Below are positions 57,501 to 64,000 of a DNA stretch of 64,000 bases, piece after piece. The translations under genes were made by a program, and so were the position numbers. Source of the DNA: Akkermansia sp. (GTDB lineage: Bacteria; Verrucomicrobiota; Verrucomicrobiia; Verrucomicrobiales; Akkermansiaceae). Every line of letters starts with the position of its first letter. Position 1 is the first letter of the stretch. The notes beneath the pieces are model-generated. The model ran no database searches. It was not told the origin of the DNA and saw only the letters and a list, made by a program, of their open reading frames with translations. Location of the stretch: the NCBI GenBank assembly GCA_030535875.1, contig JAUNRC010000002.1, positions 22,688-86,687 of the forward strand, in the 5' to 3' direction.

Positions 57501-57692
57501 GCACGCGCTAAGATGCGCACCATTATCAAACGCCTGCTTAAGATATACAAATACCCTCCCGAGGGAATGGAAGATGCCGTGCAGACCGTCATGCAGCAAT
57601 GCGAGCTTTGGGCAGATAATATCGTCCCCTCCTCATACGAATATTCCGGCGTGGAGGAAAAGGTGTTAGAAGCAGCAGAGGAAGATGTATAA
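54573..57692 (+). CDS. hsdR: Type I restriction endonuclease subunit R
   Basis: Translocase and nuclease of the type I system. 1039 residues from ATG 54573. The N-terminal PD-(D/E)xK nuclease is D135, E149 and K151 (RPDLLVF and MELK). The helicase part has Walker A GSGKS at 290-294, DEAH at 388-391 and the FTGTP motif, with a long C-terminal helical domain. An open frame extends 15 bases into ptuB, but the ATG matching the remnant copy is preferred. Transcription now probably comes from the ptuA promoter rather than from hsdM. The gene is GC-richer than ptuAB. Confidence 0.96.
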   Translation: MSLSYTEASYENSLIELFGEMGYRHVYGPDVERDYYCPLYETELEHALSRLNRGLPYEAIEEAIRKLKDLGLGDLAQKNAVFMEYLQHGVEVTYSERGENRSALVYLVDYSNADNNSFIIANQWTYIEYSNKRPDLLVFLNGLPVVLMELKSPSREETDASEAYAQIRNYMQEIPAMFHYNAICVMSDMLTSKAGTITSGEDRYMEWKTKDGNYENTQQAGFDTFFEGMFQRKRLLDILKNFICFSDDGSTSFKILAAYHQYFAVRKAVESTAKATHGDGKAGVFWHTQGSGKSLSMVFYAHLLQEALDSPTIVVLTDRNDLDDQLFGQFSKCRRFLRQEPVQAEDREHLVRLLEGRKANGIIFTTMQKFTESAEPLSERRNIIVMADEAHRSQYGLSERIRMTKNEDGETVAKRVVGAARLIRNALPNATFIGFTGTPVSSRDRNTEEVFGHTIDIYDMTQAVEDGATRPVYYESRVVKLNLDDTTLQLIDKEYEVMAQNADSEVIARSKQMLGQMEAVLGNPNTINSLVTDILEHYEDNREYLLTGKAMIVAYSRAIALQIYHRILELRPDWEEKVAVVMTESNKDPEEWREIVGNKKHREEMAKKFKDNDSPLKIAIVVDMWLTGFDVPSLATMYVYKPMSGHNLMQAIARVNRVFKDKEGGLIVDYVGIAAALKKAMSDYSARDRKNYGDTDVARVAYPKFLEKLQVCRDLFHGYDYSIFRNGSDLQKGKCITGAVNFLLARDKEEARTSFMKEALMLHQALSLCSSIAEEHDRIEAAFMEAARVLLVRLENTGSKRKISLQEINQRINELLKQSIKSDGVINLFSDAKTEFSLFDPKFLAEIAKLDSKNLALELLRKLILEQVRVYKRTNVVKSDKFSDIIKQLMNKYLNGLLTNEQVIEELLKLAKQITTEHKEGEKYGLTPEEFAFYDALTKPENIKDFYENDQLIALTRELTDTLRRNKTIDWQRRSSARAKMRTIIKRLLKIYKYPPEGMEDAVQTVMQQCELWADNIVPSSYEYSGVEEKVLEAAEEDV

Positions 57693-57803
57693 AGCTACCT
57701 GATACAAGTTAATTTGCTAAGATGTTTTTTGAATCAAAAAATTACGTCGCATACGAGAGGCCGCAAAAGGTCAGAATGGACTCTAAGATGAATTAAAGAG
57801 GTT

Positions 57804-58790
57804 ATGAAGAAAAATGATTTTCCCATTCTAATATACCAGACCGGAGATGGCTTGACGAAGGTAAATGTAACCTTTGAAGAGGATACGGTGTGGCTGACGC
57901 AGGATCAGATGGCGGAGCTGTTTCAGAAATCAAAGTCGACGATTAACTATCATATTCAGCAGGTGTATGAGGATGGTGAGCTTAGTCGAGATGCCACCAT
58001 GAGAAAATTCGAAAATTTCGAATTTTCTACTAAGCCGTTGAACTTCTACAATCTGGATATGGTAATTTCGGTGGGATATCGAGTCAGGTCCCAGCGCGGT
58101 GTTCAATTCCGCTTGTGGGCGGCTGGCATCATCAAGGAGTACATGCGGAAGGGCTTTGCGATGGATGATGCCCGCTTGAAGGAGCTGGGTGGTGGCGGTT
58201 ATTTCAAGGAACTGCTGGCGCGTATACGAGATATCCGCGCGTCGGAGAAAGTGTTTTACCGGCAGGTGCTGGAGATTTATGCCACGAGTATTGATTATGA
58301 CCCCAGGGCTGAAATTTCCATCGACTTCTTCAAAAAAGTTCAGAATAAGATTCACTACGCCGTGCATGGAGAAACGGCTGCCGAGGTGATTTATCACCGG
58401 GCGGATGCCGAGAAAGAGTTCATGGGGCTGATGACCTTTGCAGGGAGTCAGCCGACGCTGGTGGAGGCCAAGGTGGCGAAGAATTACCTGAACGAGAAGG
58501 AGCTGCGGGCGATGGGGCAGATTGTATCCGGGTATTTGGATTTTGCGGAGCGCCAGGCAGAGCGTGAGCAGCCGATGACGATGAAGGACTGGGCGGCGCA
58601 CCTTGACCGTATGCTAACCATGAGTGGGGAGCAGTTGCTTTTGGAAGCCGGCAGAATCAGCCACGAGCAGGCCATGCAAAAGGCCACCGAGGAATACAAG
58701 AAGTACTGCGCCCGCACCCTGAGTACTGTGGAGAAGGACTACCTGCTCTGCATGAAAGATTTGCAGAAGAAGGGGAAGGAGTTAAAATAA
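57804..58790 (+). CDS. RhuM-family protein
   Basis: 328 residues. The N-terminal ~120 residues form the RhuM/KilA-N-like DNA-binding region (TVWLTQDQMAELFQKSKSTINYHIQQVYEDGEL, then VGYRVRSQRGVQFR). A second domain at ~150-230 has EKVFYRQVLEIYATSIDYDP and a helical C-terminus. These proteins often sit next to type I restriction genes; named after a Salmonella effector-like virulence gene, their biochemical role is unknown. Preceded by AGAGG only two bases before the ATG, one of few purine-rich leaders in the window. Separated from hsdR by 111 bp. Confidence 0.9.
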   Translation: MKKNDFPILIYQTGDGLTKVNVTFEEDTVWLTQDQMAELFQKSKSTINYHIQQVYEDGELSRDATMRKFENFEFSTKPLNFYNLDMVISVGYRVRSQRGVQFRLWAAGIIKEYMRKGFAMDDARLKELGGGGYFKELLARIRDIRASEKVFYRQVLEIYATSIDYDPRAEISIDFFKKVQNKIHYAVHGETAAEVIYHRADAEKEFMGLMTFAGSQPTLVEAKVAKNYLNEKELRAMGQIVSGYLDFAERQAEREQPMTMKDWAAHLDRMLTMSGEQLLLEAGRISHEQAMQKATEEYKKYCARTLSTVEKDYLLCMKDLQKKGKELK

Positions 58791-58793
58791 GCT

Positions 58794-58958
58794 ATGAACC
58801 CCATCAGCTTCGACACCTACATACGCCGGGATGCCTACCGGAATGGTTGGGATAACTGCGAGCCGGATACCGACGGTACCGGTCGGTGTCTAAGTTCCAC
58901 GGCGCATGAGGGGCTGCTGCATGTGTTCCCGGAGGGGGATTTATTCGTGATAATGTAG
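58794..58958 (+). CDS. Possible small ORF or gene fragment after rhuM
   Basis: A 54-codon frame starting 3 bp after the RhuM stop and reading MNPISFDTYIRRDAYRNGW, then LHVFPEGDLFVIM. GC-rich third positions make it look coding. No recognised domain. It may be the N-terminal stub of a lost gene; the next 200 bases hold no ORF before the macro-domain gene. Confidence 0.35.
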   Translation: MNPISFDTYIRRDAYRNGWDNCEPDTDGTGRCLSSTAHEGLLHVFPEGDLFVIM

Positions 58959-59113
58959 TCCTTGCAGCTCAACGAGGTGAAAAATATGGAACATGCTGCC
59001 CCACCACCTCTACCACGAAGGCTTCGGTAAACGCAGACGCAACAGGAAGCAACAAAGGTTAGAATATATCTAAGAAAAAAGTCAGATTTCTTGCTGTACA
59101 TCCGGTATCAGTA

Positions 59114-59122
59114 TGCTAAAAT
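59114..59122 (+). promoter_or_regulatory. Extended -10 promoter candidate for the macro/DarT-like pair
   Basis: TGCTAAAAT (TGn plus TAAAAT, 59117-59122) without a well-spaced -35. Leader about 33 bases, A/C-rich, to ATG 59162. Confidence 0.45.
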
Positions 59123-59161
59123 CTCAAACGCGCCTCATTAAAAAAACACAAATGTCTGCAT

Positions 59162-60037
59162 ATGATAGAGTATATTGAAGGAGATATATTCGAAAGCCCT
59201 GCTCAAGTTATTGTGAATACAGTAAATACCGTAGGCGTCATGGGAAAGGGTATCGCCCTTTCTTTCAAGAAGCGTTACCCGGAAATGTATGAGCACTATA
59301 AGGCTGTGTGTGAACAGGGATTACTGAAAACAGGTAAGCTGATGTTGTTTTACGAGGCAGATTACTGGCTGCTTTTATTTCCGACCAAGGAAAGTTGGCG
59401 TCAACCTTCAAGACTGGAATATATAGAGGCTGGGCTTCAGAAGTTCGTGCAGACCTATGCGGCAAAAGGTATAACATCTATTGCATTTCCACGTTTAGGA
59501 TGCGGTAATGGAGAATTGAAATGGGAGGATGTAAAGCCACTCATGGAACAATATCTGAAAAAGTTACCAATTTCGGTCTACATATATCTGGGAACGAATC
59601 CTGATGAAGAGCCGGAGCATAAAACTCCGCGAAAAACCATTGCGTGGTTAAAACGCAATGCCAAGGATATGTCATTTACCGGAGTGAAAGATGATTTGAG
59701 ACACAACTGCGCTATACTACCTTATGAATTTAAGTGGAATAATAAGCAGGTTTCCATGAAATACCAGGATACGTCCATCATTTTCTCATGGGAGAACATG
59801 TCGGCAGAAAAAGTTGTTTCGGAAGATGAATTATACCGGGTGTGGGATAATCTCCGATCGTCGACGGTTATTTCTATAGAAAGCGCCACGGAACAGGAAT
59901 CTTTGTTATTTGCCCTTCTACATTCGGCGGGATATTTATCTAAAATAAAGATATATAATTCCAGTACTCAGCAAATGACTGATGGCTATCAACTCAATGC
60001 CGGGGTGGGACGAATGTCAGTCTACCATAGTAAATGA
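59162..60037 (+). CDS. Macro-domain antitoxin, DarG-like
   Basis: 291 residues. Residues 1-145 are a macro domain with VNTVNTVGVMGKGIALSFK (18-36), FPTKESWR (73-80) and PRLGCGNG (110-117), the ADP-ribose-binding and hydrolase loops typical of DarG, which removes ADP-ribose from DNA thymidines. The C-terminal half (about 150-291) would bind the toxin but does not look like the usual DarG C-terminus; it contains FSWENMSAEKVVSEDELYRVW. The toxin gene follows 4 bp later. AT-rich. In classical DarTG the toxin gene comes first. Confidence 0.82.
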   Translation: MIEYIEGDIFESPAQVIVNTVNTVGVMGKGIALSFKKRYPEMYEHYKAVCEQGLLKTGKLMLFYEADYWLLLFPTKESWRQPSRLEYIEAGLQKFVQTYAAKGITSIAFPRLGCGNGELKWEDVKPLMEQYLKKLPISVYIYLGTNPDEEPEHKTPRKTIAWLKRNAKDMSFTGVKDDLRHNCAILPYEFKWNNKQVSMKYQDTSIIFSWENMSAEKVVSEDELYRVWDNLRSSTVISIESATEQESLLFALLHSAGYLSKIKIYNSSTQQMTDGYQLNAGVGRMSVYHSK

Positions 60038-60041
60038 AAAT

Positions 60042-61079
60042 ATGGACTACGGGGAGATTATACAGCAAAACATTAAACACCATGCGCGGCCTTCATGGTG
60101 GTGCAAGTATGCGTTTCATTTTACAGACGTAAGTAACGCAGCCAGCATCTTGCGAAGCGGCAGATTATATAGCCGCAGACAGGCTCTTAACCACAATGTG
60201 ATGCTGAATGATAACGCTAGCAGACAGGTTATAGATATTACCGATTCTGAGGTAATATCAAATGTCCGCTTTTATTTCCGGCCACAAACGCCAACACAGT
60301 ATTACAATGAAGGGTACAAGCACCCTTTACTGCGTTTTCATGGAGATCCGAATGCAAATGTTCCGGTTCCTGTATTTTTTCTGTTTGATCTAGAAAAATT
60401 GTTGACTCATCCCGATGTGGAATTTTCAGAGGTTTCGCAGGCTGGTCACAGGGCAACAACTTGCAAGGGGATAGAGGCCTTTTCTCGTTTCAACTTCAAC
60501 TACATATACGACAACACATATGACAATTTTTCCATAACGAAAAATTATCGGCAAGCAGAAATTCTAATACCAAATCATATTGATATCAACAATTATCTTA
60601 GCTATGTGCTGTGCCGAAACAGCATAGAACAAACGACATTGCTCAATTTGCTTAGAAGTGGATCAGCAGATGCGCTTGAACAATATAAAAACTTCATCAG
60701 AGTGTGCAAAGAGGACGTTTTCTATGATAATGGAATATACGTTAATAGCTGTGAATGTAACAATGACTCCGTTTATGTGACTCTATCAGACTCATATGAG
60801 AGTTATCAGTACAACAGACGAGAAAAGCTCAAGCGAGGGCTGACGGAGCTGCGTCTTGTTGAAGCCTCTATCTGTATAGAATGGTTAGATGATGGAGACT
60901 GTATGTTGAAACAAGCACGTGCAGCTATTCAAGTAGATATACAAAACACGAAGGAATTACATTTGAGATCGCTACCTGTTATTCCTGGAGCAACAAAACT
61001 GGGTATAAGGGTATTTTTCGAAAAGAAATTAATGTGTTATGTCATTCGCTCTCTGATGCCTTCGGAATTGCTGGAATAA
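60042..61079 (+). CDS. DarT-like (DUF4433) ADP-ribosyltransferase toxin with C-terminal extension
   Basis: 345 residues from ATG 60042; the frame is open to 59982, but the shorter form avoids overlap with the antitoxin gene. DarT-like blocks are FHFTDVSNAASILRSGRL (about 25-42; NAD-binding helix), VRFYFRPQTPTQYYNEG (75-91; RFYF/SPM-type loop) and YRQAEILIP with E173 at the position of the catalytic glutamate. Typical DarT is about 210-220 residues; here about 165 additional residues follow with no recognised domain. Predicted to ADP-ribosylate nucleic acid. Strongly AT-rich and probably acquired. Confidence 0.75.
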   Translation: MDYGEIIQQNIKHHARPSWWCKYAFHFTDVSNAASILRSGRLYSRRQALNHNVMLNDNASRQVIDITDSEVISNVRFYFRPQTPTQYYNEGYKHPLLRFHGDPNANVPVPVFFLFDLEKLLTHPDVEFSEVSQAGHRATTCKGIEAFSRFNFNYIYDNTYDNFSITKNYRQAEILIPNHIDINNYLSYVLCRNSIEQTTLLNLLRSGSADALEQYKNFIRVCKEDVFYDNGIYVNSCECNNDSVYVTLSDSYESYQYNRREKLKRGLTELRLVEASICIEWLDDGDCMLKQARAAIQVDIQNTKELHLRSLPVIPGATKLGIRVFFEKKLMCYVIRSLMPSELLE

Positions 61080-61496
61080 GAGTAGAATTTACAGCACAGG
61101 TATCGGCCTCTGATAATTCTGTAAATCATGAATAAAATTGGGCGAATAAGGCGATCGAAGCACATGACAGTAGGCGATGTTACATTTTGCGCTTTTTCGC
61201 TCTATCACAAGTCTATGGAGTGCCTGCCGGATTACCTCTCATCGCCCGGTAGACTCATTTACAGGTGATGCATCACTCATTATATCAGGGAGATAATCGG
61301 CCTTAGGAGCTTAGCACCGAATTGTAGCCGGCGGTATGCTCAATGGCTTCTGCCATTTCTTCCTGCTGAGCGGTGGGTTCGTTACGATGTTTCACCAGGC
61401 AGAAACAGCCCGGGGGCTGTGCGTATGAGGACTGACGATTGGCCATGAGGGCTATGTTGTCTGCTACTTGCCGGGCAAGTTGATTAAACGCAAAAA
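61080..61496. other. Region between the DarT-like gene and tRNA-fMet
   Basis: About 420 bases. The only coding-like piece is a 47-codon minus-strand frame (61303-61446) reading MANRQSSYAQPPGCFC, then a charged helix AQQEEMAEAIEHTAGYNSV; it resembles a fragment of a larger gene. The rest contains no ORF, repeat or integrase that I can support. This is the right edge of the defence island. Confidence 0.5.
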
Positions 61497-61520
61497 AGCT
61501 CAGTTCCGTAGAACTGAGCT
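61497..61520 (-). terminator. tRNA-fMet terminator
   Basis: 10-bp stem AGCTCAGTTC / GAACTGAGCT with a 4-base loop and a T-run on the minus strand, directly 3' of the tRNA. Confidence 0.93.
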
Positions 61521-61528
61521 TTCGTGAG

Positions 61529-61602
61529 TTGCGGGAGTAGGATTTGAACCTACGGCCTTCAGGTTATGAGCCTGACGAGCTACCAGACTGCTCCATCCCG
61601 CG
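61529..61602 (-). tRNA. Initiator tRNA-fMet (CAT)
   Basis: 74 bases, closely matching E. coli tRNA-fMet. The acceptor has the initiator-specific unpaired C1-A72 (CGCGGGA opposite TCCCGCA), D stem GAGC/GCTC, anticodon loop CTCATAA, and TTCAAAT in the T loop. The anticodon stem is TCAGG/CCTGA, so pair 29:41 is A:U instead of the usual first of three G:C pairs. CCA is not encoded (discriminator A is followed by CTC). Own promoter and terminator. Confidence 0.95.
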
Positions 61603-61638
61603 ATTTTTTTATCGGCAACCCCATCGGGGTGCGGGCAG

Positions 61639-61667
61639 AGTTTATCACGCGTTGTCGGAGATGTCAA
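61639..61667 (-). promoter_or_regulatory. tRNA-fMet promoter
   Basis: Minus strand TTGACA (61662-61667), 17-bp spacer, TAAACT (61639-61644), about 30 bases upstream of the tRNA 5' end. Confidence 0.85.
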
Positions 61668-61872
61668 GATTTTTTTTGAAAAAATGTAATTTTTTATAAA
61701 ATCGGGTGAAAGAAGGGGAGGTGGCTTGCAAAAAATCCGGGCTGCCGGCACCCCACGGATGGAACATGGGCAGCTTGTTCTGACCGGCTGAGAGAACGTC
61801 GAGGAAGAACACAACTTCGTTGATGTTGGACTTGTAGCCTTGCATCAGCTCGCGGTAGCGTTTGAGTCCCTT
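61645..61872 (-). pseudogene. In-frame 3' extension of the LamG/FG-GAP gene beyond its stop codon
   Basis: The reading frame of the upstream LamG gene stays open for 75 codons after its TAA (61873-61875). The first ~50 codons read KGLKRYRELMQGYK, then NEVVFFLDVLSAGQNK and LPMFHPWGAGSP, with strongly G/C-ending codons and no sign of a terminator. This looks like a genuine former C-terminus cut off by the TAA, or a remnant of a neighbouring gene fused in frame. The last ~25 codons overlap the tRNA promoter and are unlikely to be coding. Confidence 0.45.
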
Positions 61873-63834
61873 TTAGTTGTCGGCTTCCGGTACTTTGCCG
61901 AGGTCATTTTCGTGTCCCTTATAGAGTTCATTCTCGATGAGGGTGAGATTGTTTGCCCGGCTTTCGGGGCTGATTCCCAAGGCGCTTACTAACTGAGTGC
62001 CGGCATTGTCACCCAGTACCATGTCGCCGGCACCATCTCCATCGAAGTCGGCCACGGTGATATGGGCACCGTTGAAGTTGCGCAGGAATTTTTTGTCCGG
62101 TTGATTTTCGAGGGTGAGTTCGATGTATTCACCTTGCGAGATGTTGGGGGTGCCTTCGACGTTCAGCCAAGCGTGCAAAGTACCCCAGTTGATGCCGTGG
62201 AGCAGTTCGGGGCGGCCGTCGTTGTTGAGGTCGCCCACACCGGGGGCGATGTTGTAGGAACGGCGGTGAACCAACTGTTTGTCGGGTGCAAAGCTGATGG
62301 AGCGGATTTTCTTTTCACCGGTTTCGATGGTGTAGGTTGTGGCCTGTCCCTTATAGTAGTACAACCCGTCACCGAAGCCTGCCACAAGATCCGGGGTGCC
62401 GTCGTGGTCGTAGTCTATCAGGCTGAAGTGGCGGGAGGGTAGTTTGAAGTCTGCTCCCTTGGAATCTTTGATTCCGACTCCGATTTCGAGCTGCGGGACA
62501 TCTGTGCCGATTACATAGGCCTGAACGAGAGTGCCGTTCGGGCGGCGAATGATGAGTTTGTTGTCCTCGATAACGGCTGCGCCGTCGGTCTCGACGGCGG
62601 TACCGTCGGCGGCTGTGAGCACCTGCGGCTCGGAGAAGAGAATCTTGCCGCGCTTGGATTCATTGATGCTGAACCATAAGCGGGAATCTGCCTGAATGAG
62701 AAGGTCGGGTTTGTTGCCGCCGATGTTGATGGCGATGGGGTTGCGGTGTTTTTGGGGCTTGCCGGCACCGGGGGTGAACTCAGGCAACGAGCCGAAGTAG
62801 CGGAACTCTTTTACGACGGGTGCCGGAACATGGCGACTGTCGTAGAGCTTGACAGTTGCCTTGGTGTAGCCGCCGCGACTGTCCGTTACGATGACATCGA
62901 AAGAGTCTTTGCCGATGCGGGCGAAGCTCTTTGCCGGAATGAAAGTGAAGGTGCCGTCGCCACGGTTGATGACCTTGCCGTGAGTAGGTTGGGTGTGTGA
63001 GGCCACTTTCAGTTTGTCCTGATCGACATCGTAGGTAAAGCGGTGCAGAATGCTGCCGGTGGTGGTGGGCTGTGAAGTCTCGACTAAGTGGGACTGGTCG
63101 AATACCTGAGGTGCATGGTTGTCGTACAGAACAGCCACGGTATCAGCCCCGACGGCTTTGTCGAAGATGTGAATCTGGTCGATGGCGGAGTTGTTGGCGG
63201 AAATGCTTTCGAAGCGTCCGTCCAGCTTGCCTTTGGGTGTGGAACCGATTGCTGCCTGTTTGCCGTCAATGTAGAGGGTGACATTGCCGGTGGCGGCATC
63301 GCGGGTGAAGACGACATGGTGCCAGAGCCCGTCGGTGATATTTTGCGGGCTCATGACGATGTTGCGACCTTTGTAACGCAGGCCGACTTGCCCCTTGTTG
63401 TTCATGACGCCCCAGAGTGCGTGATCATTGGAACCGATGATGCCGCGTGTATTGGGTTTGTCGTTCAGGCGGGTCCAGTATGAGAGGGTGACGGAACCGT
63501 TGAGCCAGTGCAGTTCCTTCATCGTTGTCATACCGTTGCAGGAGGCAATGCCTGAGTACTGGCGACCGGATACCCATGCGGTATTGTCAACACTCAGCAG
63601 CTTGCCGCCGGCCGGATTGAGCATCAGGTCTTCGCCTTTGCCGGTCAGGTCTTCAGCCCGGATGACTTCTGCCTTGTAGGGGTAGGGCATATTGTGCCGG
63701 TCGCGCCCTTCATCAAAGCTCCAGTGCGCCTGCAGGGCGGCAAAGTCATCAGCCGGAGCGCCTGTGGCGCAACCGATGCCCAAGGCAAGAACTGTCAGAA
63801 TATAAGGAAGAGAAAAGTCGGATGTAGGTCTCAT
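61873..63834 (-). CDS. Secreted LamG / FG-GAP repeat surface protein
   Basis: 653 residues with a signal peptide (about 1-27). A LamG/concanavalin-like sandwich covers about 33-240 (QAHWSFDEGRD, GSVTLSYWTRLND, DGLWHHVVFTRD, VTLYIDGKQAAIG). A cadherin-like/Ig domain follows at 250-340 (GDGTFTFIPAKSFARIGKDSFDVIVTD). The C-terminal FG-GAP/VCBS repeats carry calcium-loop motifs DYDHDGTPDLVAG, DLNNDGRPELLHG and DFDGDGAGDMVLGDN, which suggest a beta-propeller. Likely a surface glycan- or matrix-binding protein. The frame continues open after the TAA. Confidence 0.85.
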   Translation of the reverse strand: MRPTSDFSLPYILTVLALGIGCATGAPADDFAALQAHWSFDEGRDRHNMPYPYKAEVIRAEDLTGKGEDLMLNPAGGKLLSVDNTAWVSGRQYSGIASCNGMTTMKELHWLNGSVTLSYWTRLNDKPNTRGIIGSNDHALWGVMNNKGQVGLRYKGRNIVMSPQNITDGLWHHVVFTRDAATGNVTLYIDGKQAAIGSTPKGKLDGRFESISANNSAIDQIHIFDKAVGADTVAVLYDNHAPQVFDQSHLVETSQPTTTGSILHRFTYDVDQDKLKVASHTQPTHGKVINRGDGTFTFIPAKSFARIGKDSFDVIVTDSRGGYTKATVKLYDSRHVPAPVVKEFRYFGSLPEFTPGAGKPQKHRNPIAINIGGNKPDLLIQADSRLWFSINESKRGKILFSEPQVLTAADGTAVETDGAAVIEDNKLIIRRPNGTLVQAYVIGTDVPQLEIGVGIKDSKGADFKLPSRHFSLIDYDHDGTPDLVAGFGDGLYYYKGQATTYTIETGEKKIRSISFAPDKQLVHRRSYNIAPGVGDLNNDGRPELLHGINWGTLHAWLNVEGTPNISQGEYIELTLENQPDKKFLRNFNGAHITVADFDGDGAGDMVLGDNAGTQLVSALGISPESRANNLTLIENELYKGHENDLGKVPEADN

Positions 63835-63897
63835 ACCGCACTAAAGCATAACATTTGGGAACTTCTAATTAGTAGTGATATTTATTTAACTGAGCTC

Positions 63898-63926
63898 AGA
63901 ATAGCATTATTTTGAGCTCGGTGCAA
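63898..63926 (-). promoter_or_regulatory. Promoter of the LamG/FG-GAP gene
   Basis: Minus strand TTGCAC (63921-63926), 17-bp spacer, TATTCT (63898-63903), leader about 55 bases to ATG 63834. Confidence 0.6.
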
Positions 63927-64000
63927 CAATTTTTCGGTTTATTTGGGCAGGGCAAACGCATTTCGATGTCGGGATTTCTTATTGACTTTCCGCTGTTTCG

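Noticed and set aside
48808..61602. Integration of the defence island at tRNA-fMet with att repeats
   Set aside because: I looked for a second copy of the tRNA 3' end in the 48.8-49.4 kb gap and found none; there is no integrase, transposase or IS inverted repeat in the island.

Overview
The window is a chromosomal segment from a Gram-negative bacterium, most likely of the Verrucomicrobiota and plausibly an Akkermansia-like gut lineage. The evidence is the moderate-to-high GC core, lipoproteins and type IV pilin-like proteins, a C-minus bL36, a protein with an SLA1-homology (SHD1) domain, many ankyrin and SEL1 proteins, LamG/FG-GAP surface proteins, and an almost complete lack of Shine-Dalgarno sequences. 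The placement is inference from gene content; no rRNA is present.

Layout. 1-4.0 kb: 3' part of an RND efflux pump gene and its outer-membrane channel. 4.1-7.7 kb: class Ia ribonucleotide reductase nrdAB (minus). 7.9-14.6 kb: a zinc-ribbon gene (plus), then a minus-strand run encoding a secreted protein, a small protein, MazG, a thioredoxin-fold/SHD1 lipoprotein, a TetR regulator, a hexose-6-phosphate epimerase, a SanA/YdcF protein and a divergent MenD-like enzyme. 14.7-18.3 kb: ispH (plus), a pseudopilin, metX and rpmJ. 18.5-23.7 kb: small secreted, membrane and ankyrin/SEL1 proteins, including a metallophosphatase remnant. 23.8-31.3 kb: rarA, nitroreductase and thioredoxin, ilvD, a POT/MFS transporter and a DUF805-ankyrin protein. 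31.4-36.3 kb: an OlsF-type acyltransferase fusion, pdxA, a DUF2147 protein and a porin. 36.4-41.6 kb: an operon of asd, ispA, an oligopeptide ABC ATPase, tatC, a membrane protein and a GNAT acetyltransferase. 41.7-48.0 kb: an ankyrin lipoprotein, the chaperone cluster dnaK-groES-groEL and a secreted cysteine-amidase-like protein.

49.4-61.1 kb is a defence island, visibly AT-richer in several genes. It holds type I restriction-modification (hsdM, hsdS, hsdR), a Septu-like pair (ptuA/ptuB) sitting between hsdS and hsdR, a RhuM-family gene, and a macro-domain/DarT-like toxin-antitoxin pair in the reverse of the usual order. A 123-bp second copy of the hsdR 5' end lies just after hsdS, so the Septu pair appears to have been built into a pre-existing hsdMSR operon. 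hsdR is now translationally linked to ptuB. The island abuts an initiator tRNA-Met, but I found no integrase or att repeat.

Regulation. Many genes start 6-7 bases after a promoter -10 element (TTGnnn, 16-18 bp spacer, TAnnnT), which predicts leaderless mRNAs. Most other starts are preceded by A/C-rich leaders without a Shine-Dalgarno sequence.
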